From Paenarthrobacter nicotinovorans (lineage in GTDB: Bacteria; Actinomycetota; Actinomycetes; Actinomycetales; Micrococcaceae), in the NCBI RefSeq assembly GCF_021919345.1, contig NZ_CP089293.1:3162001-3226000 (forward strand): 64,000 nucleotides of DNA, written 5' to 3'. The notes under the pieces were generated by a model. It was not told where the DNA came from. It searched no databases and saw only the letters and a list, made by a program, of their open reading frames with translations. Position 1 is the first letter of the stretch. Every line of letters begins with the position of its first letter. Shown in pieces: positions 51,738-60,056 of this stretch. Both the position numbers and the translations under genes were made by a program.

Positions 51738-53156
51738 CTAAATGACGTAACGTTCGTCTTCGTGGTCGCCCGGGTGGTCCTTGACCAGACCGGCGGCCAG
51801 CGTGTTGCCGTCGATTGGGTCGATCACCAGGAATGCGCCGGTGCGGCGGTGGTGCAGGTAATTTTCCAACGGCAAAGCAGCGGCGAGCCGGAGTTGGGCA
51901 TGCCCGATGTCGTTGAGTTCCAAGGTGCTGGTGGGCTCTACGGTGAAGGTAGCCAGGTCCAGCTTGCCGGTGACGTTGCGAACCAGGGCCTGGACCGTGC
52001 GCGTACCGTGCTTCACCAGGACCTTCTGGCCTTCGCGCAGCGGCTTCGGTGACAGCCAGGCCAACGATGCGTAGAGGTCGGCGGAGCTTTCGCGGACAGT
52101 CCCGGCAGCGGCGATGGTGTCACCCCGGGCAATGTCGATCTCGTCAGCCAAACGGACGGCCACGGACTGCGGTGCCGCAGCTTCCTCCAGCGACTGGCCG
52201 GCGAAGTCGATGCCGACCACCGTGGTGACGCGCGGTTCGTGGCCGGGGCTGATGACGGACACTTCGTCGCCTACCTTCACGGAGCCTTCCGTGATCTGGC
52301 CTGCGTAGGCCCGGTAATCGCGGTAGGCCTCTACGTCGAGCCCGCCGGCCACAGCATCAGGAGCCAAGGCCCCCTGCGGACGGATGACCAGTTGTACCGG
52401 GAAGCGGAAGCTCTCCAGTTCGGCTTCGAGCTCATCGGCGGCCGGAAGGGTTTCGAGGACCTCCAGCAGCGCAGGGCCGGTGTACCAGGGGGTACGGTCC
52501 GAGCGGTCCACTACGTTGTCGCCATCCAGGGCGGACACCGGAACCACGAAAAGATCGGTCACCCCGCCCGCATTTGAATCGTCACGACCAAGGCCAAGCT
52601 CACGGCCGACCTTCTGCACATCAGCCTCGATGTCGCGGAACACCTGCTCGCTGAAGTCCACCAGGTCGATCTTGTTGACCGCCACAATGACGTGGGCAAC
52701 GCGCAGCAACTGCAGCACGGAGAGGTGCCGGCGGGTCTGCTCCAGCACACCCTTGCGGGCGTCAATGAGTACGACGACGGCATCCGCAGTGGACGCGCCG
52801 GTCACCGTGTTCTTGGTGTACTGAACGTGGCCGGGGCAGTCGGCAAGGATAAAGCTGCGGCGGTCCGTTGCGAAGTACCGGTAGGCCACATCGATGGTGA
52901 TGCCCTGCTCACGCTCGGCGCGCAGGCCGTCTGTCAGGAGGGCGAGGTCGATTCCGCCCTTCTCACCACCGAAGCCGCGGTCGGCAGAGGTGCGGGCGAC
53001 GGCGTCGAGCGTGTCGGCAAGGATCGCCTTGGAATCGTGAAGGAGGCGTCCCACCAGAGTGGACTTGCCGTCGTCGACCGATCCGGCAGTGGCGAAACGG
53101 AACAGGGTTGTGGGCAGGGCTGTTTCCAGCCCGGCAGCCAATGTTTCGGTGCTCAT
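51738..53156 (-). CDS. cysN: sulfate adenylyltransferase large subunit (GTPase) CysN
   Basis: A 472-residue GTPase that drives APS formation by CysD. GTP motifs: GSVDDGKSTLVGRLLHDS (P-loop, near residue 25), DCPGHVQYTKN (G3) and VAVNKIDLVDF (G4); EF-Tu-like beta domains follow. There is no fused CysC (APS kinase) domain at the end. It starts directly after the cysD stop (TAAATG) and is the last gene of the operon, followed by terminator element D. Confidence 0.96.
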   Translation of the reverse strand: MSTETLAAGLETALPTTLFRFATAGSVDDGKSTLVGRLLHDSKAILADTLDAVARTSADRGFGGEKGGIDLALLTDGLRAEREQGITIDVAYRYFATDRRSFILADCPGHVQYTKNTVTGASTADAVVVLIDARKGVLEQTRRHLSVLQLLRVAHVIVAVNKIDLVDFSEQVFRDIEADVQKVGRELGLGRDDSNAGGVTDLFVVPVSALDGDNVVDRSDRTPWYTGPALLEVLETLPAADELEAELESFRFPVQLVIRPQGALAPDAVAGGLDVEAYRDYRAYAGQITEGSVKVGDEVSVISPGHEPRVTTVVGIDFAGQSLEEAAAPQSVAVRLADEIDIARGDTIAAAGTVRESSADLYASLAWLSPKPLREGQKVLVKHGTRTVQALVRNVTGKLDLATFTVEPTSTLELNDIGHAQLRLAAALPLENYLHHRRTGAFLVIDPIDGNTLAAGLVKDHPGDHEDERYVI

Positions 53157-54164
53157 TTAGAAGTAGCCGTCCTTCTTGCGGTCTTCCATGGCGGCCTCGG
53201 AGATGCGGTCATCTGCCCGGGTGGCGCCACGTTCTGTCAGGGTGGAGGCAGCGACTTCAACTACGACGTCGGCCACGGTGCGTGCTTCGGACTCGACCGC
53301 ACCTGTGCAGGACATGTCGCCCACGGTCCGGTAGCGGACCAGTTTGGTGATGACGTCCTCGTGGGGCAGCGGCTGGGAAACTTCGCCCACTGCACGCCAC
53401 ATGCCGTCGCGGGCGAAGACTTCACGCTCGTGGGCGTAGTACAGGCTGGGAAGCTCGATGTTCTCGCGCTCGATGTAGCGCCAGATGTCCAGCTCGGTCC
53501 AGTTGCTGATGGGGAACGCACGGACGTGCTGGCCCACCGTGTGGCGGCCGTTGTACAGGTTCCAGAGTTCGGGACGCTGGTTGCGCGGATCCCACTGGCC
53601 GAATTCGTCACGGAGGCTCAGGATGCGCTCCTTGGCGCGGGCCTTGTCCTCGTCGCGACGGCCACCACCGAAAACGGCGTCGAACTTGTTGCGCTGGATC
53701 GCGTCCAGCAGCGGGACGGTCTGCAGCGGGTTGCGGGTGCCATCGGCACGCTCAGCCAGTTCGCCGCGGTCGATGAACTCCTGCACCGAACCGACAACCA
53801 GCTTCAAACCGAGGCGCTCAACGGTGCGGTCGCGGAAGTCGATGACCTCCGGAAAGTTGTGGCCGGTATCGACGTGCAGCACCGGGAAAGGGACCTTGCC
53901 GGGCCAGAATGCCTTGGTGGCCAGGTGCAGCATAACCACGGAGTCCTTGCCGCCGGAGAACAGCAGCGCAGGCTTCTCGAATTCGGCAACTACCTCACGG
54001 ATGATGTGAATTGCTTCGGACTCGAGGGTGTCCAGTGAGCTCAGGCGCTCAGCTAAAGGGCCGCCGTGCCCGCTTCGCGATGCCCGCCACGCCGCGGCGG
54101 CCCCTTCAGCTTCGCTCTGCAACTGGTTCAACTCGAGGTCCTCGCTGGTTGTTTGAGTGCTCAT
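53157..54164 (-). CDS. cysD: sulfate adenylyltransferase small subunit CysD
   Basis: A 335-residue ATP-sulfurylase subunit with the PP-loop LLFSGGKDSVVMLHLATKAF and the blocks VLHVDTGHNFPEVIDFRD, FGGGRRDEDKARAKERI and FPISNWTELDIWRYI. It makes APS from sulfate and ATP with CysN. The start at 54164 (MSTQTTSEDL) overlaps the cysH stop by four bases (ATGA); the first in-frame ATG upstream lies inside cysH. Confidence 0.96.
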   Translation of the reverse strand: MSTQTTSEDLELNQLQSEAEGAAAAWRASRSGHGGPLAERLSSLDTLESEAIHIIREVVAEFEKPALLFSGGKDSVVMLHLATKAFWPGKVPFPVLHVDTGHNFPEVIDFRDRTVERLGLKLVVGSVQEFIDRGELAERADGTRNPLQTVPLLDAIQRNKFDAVFGGGRRDEDKARAKERILSLRDEFGQWDPRNQRPELWNLYNGRHTVGQHVRAFPISNWTELDIWRYIERENIELPSLYYAHEREVFARDGMWRAVGEVSQPLPHEDVITKLVRYRTVGDMSCTGAVESEARTVADVVVEVAASTLTERGATRADDRISEAAMEDRKKDGYF

Positions 54165-54895
54165 GTGTGTAGTCCGCATTCTGTCTTGTCGGAACCTGCC
54201 CAGCGGCCGGCTCGGGGGTCTTCGCCCGGGGCCACTTTGCGGGTGCAGGGCTGGCAGCCGATGGACGGGTAGCCCTGGCTCAGGAGGGGGTTGACGGGGA
54301 GGATGTTGTCCTCGGAGTACTCCAGCAACTGATCGAAGGACCAGTCCACCATCGGGTTCACCTTGACCAGGCCGAAACCTTCGTCCCAGGTGACCACCGG
54401 TGTGTTGGTGCGGGTGGGGGCTTCATCGCGACGGACGCCGGTGAACCACACCTCATAGCCGGACAGCGAGCGGCGCAGCGGCTGGACCTTGCGCAGCGCG
54501 CAGCACTGTGCGGCGTCCCGGGCGAACAGATCCTTGCCCAGCAGGCGGTCCTGCTGTTCCACGGTGTTCTCCGGCAGGACGTCCACGACGTTGACGCGCA
54601 GGTTGGCAGCTACTTCGTCGCGGGTCTCGTAGGTTTCCTTGAAGTGGTAGCCGGTTTCGAGGAACAAAACGTCGACGCCGGGAAGCTGGTCCGCGACCAT
54701 GGCCGGCAGGACGGCGTCGGCCATGGAGCACGCCACGGTGATGGCCGGCAGTTCGAAGTTCCGTGCCACCCAGGCGATTGCCTCCTGGGCCGTGGCGTTC
54801 CAGCCAAGCTCCGCGGCACCGGCTTCGGCCAGTGCCTTGAGCTCTTCCGGAGACCGCAGGGTACGCACGGCCGGAAGCGTTTGTGGATCTGTCAT
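54161..54895 (-). CDS. cysH: assimilatory APS reductase, iron-sulfur type
   Basis: A 244-residue reductase that converts APS to sulfite. The cluster cysteines CC (131-132) and CXXC (214, 217; GCQPCTRK) mark the [4Fe-4S] APS-reducing type rather than the PAPS type. The catalytic Cys is in the C-terminal ECGLHT. This fits the lack of an APS kinase in the operon. It overlaps the sulfite reductase stop and the cysD start by four bases each, so the four genes are translated as a chain. Confidence 0.95.
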   Translation of the reverse strand: MTDPQTLPAVRTLRSPEELKALAEAGAAELGWNATAQEAIAWVARNFELPAITVACSMADAVLPAMVADQLPGVDVLFLETGYHFKETYETRDEVAANLRVNVVDVLPENTVEQQDRLLGKDLFARDAAQCCALRKVQPLRRSLSGYEVWFTGVRRDEAPTRTNTPVVTWDEGFGLVKVNPMVDWSFDQLLEYSEDNILPVNPLLSQGYPSIGCQPCTRKVAPGEDPRAGRWAGSDKTECGLHT

Positions 54896-56634
54896 TGGAG
54901 GTCTCCTTCATCTGCGGAGTGTGCCCACTCGGCGAAGGTCTGCCCCTCGGCGCCGACGGCGACGAACTTGCGGACCACGCGCTCCACGTAATCGGGCAGG
55001 TCTTCCACCGTGACCTTGAGGCCGCGGACGGTGCGTCCCAAACCGGCTTCCTCGCGCTCGTTGTTCGCCAGCCCGCCACCGAGGTGGACCTGGAAACCCG
55101 GGGTGGGGTCGCCGTCGGGCGTTGGCAGCATCATGCCCTTCAGGCCGATGTCGGCCGTCTGGATACGTGCGCAGGAGTTCGGGCAGCCGTTGATGTGGAG
55201 GGACAGTGCCGAGGGCAGCTGCTTGGTCTCCACGAGGTCGGCCAAGCGGCGTTCCAGCTCGGCGATAGCGGTAGCTGCCGTGACCTTGGTTTCGACGATG
55301 GCCAGCTTGCAGAACTCAATGCCCGTGCAGGCAATGGTGCCGCGACGGAACACGGACGGGCGGGCCGACAGGCCCAAGGTGTCCAGTTCAGCGATGAGCG
55401 GCTCCACCTGCTCCTTGGCCACGTCCAGGATGACGAGCTTCTGGTGGGGAGTTGTGCGCAGGCGGTAGGAACCGTGCTTTTCCAGGGTGTCGGCCAGCGT
55501 CACCAGTGCCTCGCCGGACGTGCGTCCCACGGTGGGGGTCACGCCGATGAAGAACTTGCCGTCCTTCTGCTCGTGCACGCCGATGTGGTCACCCGGGGCG
55601 CTGGGCTTGGGCGCGGCAGGGCCGTCCGGAAGCTTGAAGCCAAGGTATTCGTCTTCGAGGATCTGGCGGAACTTGGCCGGGCCCCAGTCGTTCATGAGGA
55701 ACTTCAGGCGGGCCTTGGTGCGCATCCGGCGGTAGCCGTAGTCACGGAAGATACTGGTGACGCCCAGCCACACTTCAGCGGCGACGTCGGCGGAAACGAA
55801 CACACCCAGGCGTTCGGCCAGGCGGGGGTTGGTGGACAGGCCGCCGCCAACCCAGAGGTCGTAGCCGGCGCCAAGCTCAGGGTGGACGACGCCCACCAGG
55901 GCGAAGTCGTTGATCTCGTGCACGACGTCCTGGGACGGGTGGCCCGTGATGGCGGTCTTGTATTTACGCGGCAGGTTGGCGAGCTCGGGGTCGCCGATGA
56001 AGCGCTCCGCGAGTTCGTGGATGAGCGGCGTGGGATCGATGATCTCGTCCTTGGCGATACCCGCAACCGGGGAGCCGAGGATGACACGCGGGACGTCGCC
56101 GCAGGCTTCCGTAGTGGACAGGCCGATGCCCTCCAGGCGGCGCCAGATTTCCGGCACATCCTCCACGCGGATCCAGTGCAGCTGGATGTTCTGGCGGTCC
56201 GTGAGGTCGGCGGAGCCTCGGGCGAAGTCCACGGAGATCTGGCCGATAACGCGCAACTGCTCGGTGGTGAGCGCACCGCCATCGATGCGGACGCGCAGCA
56301 TGAAGTACTTGTCTTCGAGCTCGTGCGGCTCCAGGGTGGCGGTCTTGCCGCCGTCGATCCCGGGCTTGCGCTGTGTGTAGAGGCCCCACCAGCGGAAACG
56401 GCCATGCAGGTCGGTTCCGTCGATCGAATCGAAGCCTTCCTTGGAGTAGACAGACTCAATCCGCTCGCGGACGTTCAGGCCGTTGTCTTCCTGCTTCCAG
56501 GTCTCGTTGGCGTTGAGCGGCGCGGTGCCGTCAACCTTCCACTGGCCATGGGGCTTGGCCGCCGGGCGGGTGCGTGCTGGGCGCGAAGGGACTGCGGCGT
56601 CAGCGGACGCACCGGCTACAGCTGTATCTGTCAT
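54892..56634 (-). CDS. siroheme-dependent sulfite reductase (ferredoxin type)
   Basis: A 580-residue reductase with two ferrite-type repeats. The coupled [4Fe-4S]/siroheme cysteines are 436 and 442 (CTGIEFC) and 484 and 488 (CPNSC). DLTDRQNIQLHWIR and RLRTTPHQKLVILDV are the two siroheme-binding blocks. It uses ferredoxin and fits ferredoxin reductase 2 and CysG encoded at 40.6-43.4 kb. It belongs to the nitrite/sulfite reductase family; sulfite is favoured by the cysH-cysD-cysN operon it opens. The ATG at 56634 is six bases after a -10 box, so the message is probably leaderless. Confidence 0.93.
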   Translation of the reverse strand: MTDTAVAGASADAAVPSRPARTRPAAKPHGQWKVDGTAPLNANETWKQEDNGLNVRERIESVYSKEGFDSIDGTDLHGRFRWWGLYTQRKPGIDGGKTATLEPHELEDKYFMLRVRIDGGALTTEQLRVIGQISVDFARGSADLTDRQNIQLHWIRVEDVPEIWRRLEGIGLSTTEACGDVPRVILGSPVAGIAKDEIIDPTPLIHELAERFIGDPELANLPRKYKTAITGHPSQDVVHEINDFALVGVVHPELGAGYDLWVGGGLSTNPRLAERLGVFVSADVAAEVWLGVTSIFRDYGYRRMRTKARLKFLMNDWGPAKFRQILEDEYLGFKLPDGPAAPKPSAPGDHIGVHEQKDGKFFIGVTPTVGRTSGEALVTLADTLEKHGSYRLRTTPHQKLVILDVAKEQVEPLIAELDTLGLSARPSVFRRGTIACTGIEFCKLAIVETKVTAATAIAELERRLADLVETKQLPSALSLHINGCPNSCARIQTADIGLKGMMLPTPDGDPTPGFQVHLGGGLANNEREEAGLGRTVRGLKVTVEDLPDYVERVVRKFVAVGAEGQTFAEWAHSADEGDLQ

Positions 56635-56640
56635 ACATCG

Positions 56641-56670
56641 ACTGTAGGTCTGGCCAGATTTCGCCAGCAA
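56641..56670 (-). promoter_or_regulatory. promoter of the sulfite reductase-cysHDN operon, probable leaderless start
   Basis: On the minus strand: TTGCTG (56665-56670), an 18-base spacer, TACAGT (56641-56646), six bases, ATG at 56634. The -10 box, spacer length and distance to ATG are the same as at cysG. Confidence 0.7.
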
Positions 56671-56677
56671 AGGTCCG

Positions 56678-56707
56678 GAAATGTTGAGTCACCTAGGGAA
56701 ACATTTC
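56678..56707. promoter_or_regulatory. inverted repeat upstream of the sulfite reductase promoter
   Basis: GAAATGTT and AACATTTC are perfect 8-base arms separated by 14 bases, ending eight bases upstream of the -35 box. The position suits an activator. The binding protein is unknown and is not encoded nearby. Confidence 0.6.
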
Positions 56708-56787
56708 GTCACGAACACGCCAGCGGCCTTGTTCCGGACAGCCTGATATGCAGGTCCCCGAAGGGCGGTTTTCCTTGCAAACAAAGG

Positions 56788-57498
56788 TTAGGAGAGGCTT
56801 TCCAACACCGCGTCGTAGCGTTCCAGGGCAATCTCGGCCAGAACCTTCGACGGCAGCAGCGGAGCCGCAACAACGTCGGCACCGGCCTTCGCCAATTGGT
56901 CATGGAAGTAGCCGGTGGCCAGCAGGTAGGAGGCTATGAAGACCCTGCCGTGGGAGCCGCTCGGATCATTGGCGAGTTCGGCACGCAAGGAGGCGACGCC
57001 GTCGGGCACGTTGGGCTGGGCGCTGGCACCATAGGCGACCCGCACCTTGTTCGGCAGCAGCTCCCCCAGCAGGCGAGCCTGCTCCTCCGAGTCCACCGAT
57101 CCGTCCGGCAGCGACGAGCCCGCGGCAGCCAGCAGGACGCCGTCGTTCTCTTCCAGTCCCGAGGCGCGCAGATGAGTGGCCAGCAGTTCGGCAAGCCGCG
57201 GATCCGGGCCCAGCGGCCTGGCGGCCACGACTTCGGGCCGGCTCTTGATCGCCTTGGGCACGTCGACCTTGATGTGGAAGCCGGTGGACAGCAGGAGCGG
57301 CACGACGACGGCGGCAGTCCCCTCGGGCAGGCCCTCCACCACGCCGGACAACTCGGGTTCCTGGACGTCGACGTAGGCCTCCAGGACCTGGAGTCCGGGA
57401 CGGAGTTCCTCGATCTCGGCCATCACCCGGCGAATGGCCGCCTGGCCCTCAGCGTTGCGGGTTCCGTGGGCGCAAGCGATCAAAACGGGGCTGTTCAT
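56788..57498 (-). CDS. CbiX-like sirohydrochlorin chelatase family protein
   Basis: A 236-residue protein with two CbiX-type halves. The N-terminal metal-site motif LIACAHGTRNAEGQ carries the His; VVVPLLLSTGFHIKVDVP carries the second His; the second half ends VFIASYLLATGYFHDQLAKA. Such proteins insert iron or cobalt into sirohydrochlorin. It lies 154 bases upstream of the sulfite reductase operon, on the same strand, so an iron-chelating role in siroheme synthesis is likely, although CysG already has a ferrochelatase-like part. TACGCT sits seven bases before the ATG; no ribosome site is seen. Confidence 0.9.
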   Translation of the reverse strand: MNSPVLIACAHGTRNAEGQAAIRRVMAEIEELRPGLQVLEAYVDVQEPELSGVVEGLPEGTAAVVVPLLLSTGFHIKVDVPKAIKSRPEVVAARPLGPDPRLAELLATHLRASGLEENDGVLLAAAGSSLPDGSVDSEEQARLLGELLPNKVRVAYGASAQPNVPDGVASLRAELANDPSGSHGRVFIASYLLATGYFHDQLAKAGADVVAAPLLPSKVLAEIALERYDAVLESLS

Positions 57499-57531
57499 GG
57501 GAGCTAGCGTAACGTTGAGCCAGCACCTGTT

Positions 57532-58233
57532 GTGAAGCACGTTAAGAAAGAACCAGTCCACTTGATTTCCATTGACATTGTTCTTCTCTGGCTTGACCTC
57601 ATCGGCGTGTTCTTTTTCGCGGTTTCCGGGTCGCTGTTGGCCGCCCGGAAGCAGTTCGACTTTGTTGGCTCCATACTGCTTGCCTCCATCGCTGCCTTGG
57701 GCGGCGGCGTGATCCGCGACATCGTCATCAATGCCGGGCCTCCCATCGCCTTCACGAATCCCGCCTATCTGGCGCCGCCGCTGCTCGCAGCCATGCTGGT
57801 CTACTACCTGTTCTCCTCCGTCCAGCGATTCACCTCGCTTTTGACGTTGTTCGACGCCGGCGGACTCGCCTTGTTCTGCATTACCGGAACGCTCAAAGCC
57901 ATCAGTGCCGGCATGAACCCCGTGGCTGCGATCTTGCTGGGTGTGGCCACGGGCGTTGGCGGTGGTTTGCTTCGCGACATCACCGCCAACGAGATCCCCA
58001 CCCTGTTCAACAACCGCGACATCTATGCACTGCCTGCCTTCGTAGGTGCTGGCTTGACCACGTTGATGTGGCATCTGGGGCTCTTCAGCGGGCTCACTGC
58101 TTGTGTCATTGCCGGTGTTGTTTTCGCGTTCCGGGTGACGGCCTGGCGACGCAGCTGGTACGTGCCGTTGGCTGTCCGGGGATGGCACCGTGCCGGTACT
58201 GGTGGGGGCGCAATTTCGGGTCCCCGGGATTAG
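57532..58233 (+). CDS. TRIC-family (YadS/UPF0126) cation-channel-type membrane protein
   Basis: A 233-residue membrane protein with about seven hydrophobic segments and the duplicated family motif: IAALGGGVIRDIVINAGPPI and GVATGVGGGLLRDITANEIP. Members are trimeric cation channels; some bacterial ones have been linked to glycine uptake, so the substrate is open. The start is uncertain: GTG at 57532 is used, and a TTG about ten codons on is possible. It is divergent from the CbiX-like gene and 13 bases upstream of the SUKH-like gene. Confidence 0.9.
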   Translation: MKHVKKEPVHLISIDIVLLWLDLIGVFFFAVSGSLLAARKQFDFVGSILLASIAALGGGVIRDIVINAGPPIAFTNPAYLAPPLLAAMLVYYLFSSVQRFTSLLTLFDAGGLALFCITGTLKAISAGMNPVAAILLGVATGVGGGLLRDITANEIPTLFNNRDIYALPAFVGAGLTTLMWHLGLFSGLTACVIAGVVFAFRVTAWRRSWYVPLAVRGWHRAGTGGGAISGPRD

Positions 58234-58246
58234 CTAGGATAAGAGC

Positions 58247-58672
58247 ATGACTGACATGTTCCTCGAGAAGTTCCGCGCGCTGGTCCCAAAGTATCTCGAG
58301 GATGAATGGCAGGAAGAAGACGGCCTCACGCCCGACGAACTGGACGACGCCCTCGCTGAACACTCCTTCACCATCCCACTGGTCCTTCGCGAGTTCTACC
58401 TTGCCATCGGCGGTTGCGAGGACCTCATGGAGGCCTACCACTACTTCTGGGACCCCGAGGAACTGGAAGTCGATGACGAAGGCTTCCTCATGTTCCTTGA
58501 GGACGAGGACGAACAGTTCACCTGGGGCTTCCGCACCGCGGACCTCAGCATCCCGGACCCCATCGTCTGGCGCCGCAACAACGCCCGCGGCCAGTGGAAG
58601 AGCGAGGAAGGCACGTTCTCCGAGTTCGTCTTCGACATGTTCGAGTGGGCCTTCAACGACGACGAGGACTAG
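58247..58672 (+). CDS. acidic protein, possibly SMI1/KNR4 (SUKH)-like
   Basis: A 141-residue, strongly acidic cytoplasmic protein. LVLREFYLAIGGCEDLMEAY, MFLEDEDEQFTWGFRTADL and SEFVFDMFEWAF resemble the SUKH/SMI1-KNR4 fold seen in many immunity proteins, but the match is by eye and moderate. No toxin gene is adjacent, so it may be an orphan or a housekeeping member. It directly follows the TRIC-family gene and ends before a strong terminator. Confidence 0.8.
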   Translation: MTDMFLEKFRALVPKYLEDEWQEEDGLTPDELDDALAEHSFTIPLVLREFYLAIGGCEDLMEAYHYFWDPEELEVDDEGFLMFLEDEDEQFTWGFRTADLSIPDPIVWRRNNARGQWKSEEGTFSEFVFDMFEWAFNDDED

Positions 58673-58723
58673 GTCCTTTTTCAGGGCGCCCCCGTGGCTT
58701 CCTGACCTTGTTTGAACGACGCG

Positions 58724-58766
58724 CAGCCCCTATGCAACCTTGATTGATTGCATAGGGGCTGTTTTG
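58724..58766 (+). terminator. Rho-independent terminator after the SUKH-like gene
   Basis: CAGCCCCTATGCAA (58724-58737) pairs perfectly with TTGCATAGGGGCTG (58748-58761), followed by TTTT. It ends the TRIC/SUKH unit. From here to 59063 I see no gene; the stretch is AT-richer than its surroundings around 58910-59010 and shows no repeat or clear promoter. Confidence 0.92.
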
Positions 58767-59063
58767 CGTTGAAAGAAGGTCACAAAGCCACGGGTTTCCG
58801 GGCTTAAACGGAATGGCCCCGGCTCGCTGCAACGTTACGAGTCATACGCTGCACCGAACCGGGACCACAATCTCCGTTCGCATCAGACCCACCGGAGGCA
58901 TTTAGTGGATCCGTGAATAGCTTATGACAATCCTGTCACAAGCGCAACTCTTAGCGTCAACGTAAATTCAAAGACGCCGTTGCATTTTTACGGCCCGGTG
59001 TAGTTATCCACATAGGCCGAAAAGCAGGCTCTGGGAAGTCTCCAACGCCGCAACCATAGCCTG

Positions 59064-59932
59064 ATGGACCTCACCCAATTCCTCCGATCCAGACTCGGCG
59101 CGGCCAGAACCGCAGACTTGAGCGGGCCGGGTTCTCTGAACGAACACTGGCATCGGCGTTGAGCAACGGGGTGATCACCCGATTGCAGCGAGGCGTCTAC
59201 GTCACCAAAGGAGCAGACCCCGACGTCGTAGCCGCCTTTCGCGCGAATGGCCGCCTGACCTGTATCTCGGCAGCGAGGTTCTACGGCCTTTGGGTACTTC
59301 GCGAACCAGAAACTTGGCACTTAAGCTGCGGCAACAGCCTGCCCAACCCGCAGGTTGTTGACCACGCCGGCGTGACCCATCCCCCGCATCCCTATCTACC
59401 TGTTGCAGGCGTGGCTGACGTTCTCATTCACGCCCTTCGTTGCCGGCCGAAGCTGGAGTCCCTGGTCATGGTCCAGAGTGCTGTGAGCCAGGCGCTGCTC
59501 AGCCCGGATTACCTAAGGTCCAAACTGGCGGGTTCCCGCAATGGCCGGGCGCGGGCTGTTGTGGGGTTGGTCCTTCCCAGGGCAGATTCTTTGCTGGAAG
59601 TCCTGGCACATGTCCACTTCACCAGGGCAGGACTCAGGGTGAAGATGCACGTGCAGCTACCCGGGGTTGGTGAAGTCGACTGCCTGATCAACGATTGCCT
59701 GGTGATCGAGCTGGACGGAGGTACCCACTTGGAAGGCAGGCAGGTTAAGAAGGACCAGTACCGGAACAACGCCAGCATGCGTGGCGGGCTGCTGGCTCTT
59801 CGCTATTACTACTCCGACGTCGTCCACCATCCAGGGAAGATGGTGGCTGAAGTGCTCATCGTGCTGGGTAACAGGGAAGCCGGGCACTTCGGACCGTCGC
59901 GGTGGACGCCAAAGTGGGTGCCGGCGTCGTGA
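59064..59932 (+). pseudogene. AbiEi-antitoxin-like/DUF559 endonuclease-fold protein, interrupted by a frameshift
   Basis: The ATG at 59064 encodes MDLTQFLRSRLGAARTADL, the usual start of this family, but that frame stops at 59161. The frame that continues (ERAGFSERTLASALSNGV) is open only as the next one over; adding one base near 59116-59121 joins the two into a normal protein of about 290 residues. The first 90 residues form an AbiEi-type winged helix (VITRLQRGVYV). The C-terminal part is a DUF559/Vsr-like PD-(D/E)XK fold: EVDCLINDCLVIELDGGTHL, with Asp, Glu and His in place. A TTG at 59159 could still express a shortened form. It could also be a sequencing error. Confidence 0.75.
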
Positions 59933-59977
59933 TTCGACCGTCCGCCGTGGCGACCCGAGCTACTTTGGAACGAAAAC

Positions 59978-60013
59978 GGCCGCTTTGCAACCCGAAAAGG
60001 GTGCAAAGCCGCC
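59978..60013 (-). terminator. terminator of the menaquinone operon
   Basis: On the minus strand GGCGGCTTTGCACCC pairs with GGGTTGCAAAGCGGCC (one bulge) around a TTTTC loop and is followed by GTTTTCG. It lies 44 bases after the polyprenyl synthase stop. Confidence 0.7.
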
Positions 60014-60056
60014 GTCAAGCGCCTAAAGCGGGTCAGGAAGCCACGCCCAGGAAGAC

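Noticed and set aside
56635..56787. SAM or other riboswitch upstream of the sulfite reductase operon
   Set aside because: The expected message starts at the ATG, leaving no leader, and no conserved riboswitch core was found; the inverted repeat there is better read as a protein site.
54883..57507. Long plus-strand open frame (874 codons) opposite the sulfite reductase and CbiX-like genes
   Set aside because: Shadow of conserved minus-strand genes; composition is Gly/Val/Asp/His-rich as expected for antisense of GC-rich coding DNA.
58767..59063. Small genes in the 300-base gap after the SUKH-like gene
   Set aside because: A GGAGG at about 58895 leads only to a few codons before a stop; no frame of useful length with a start was found.
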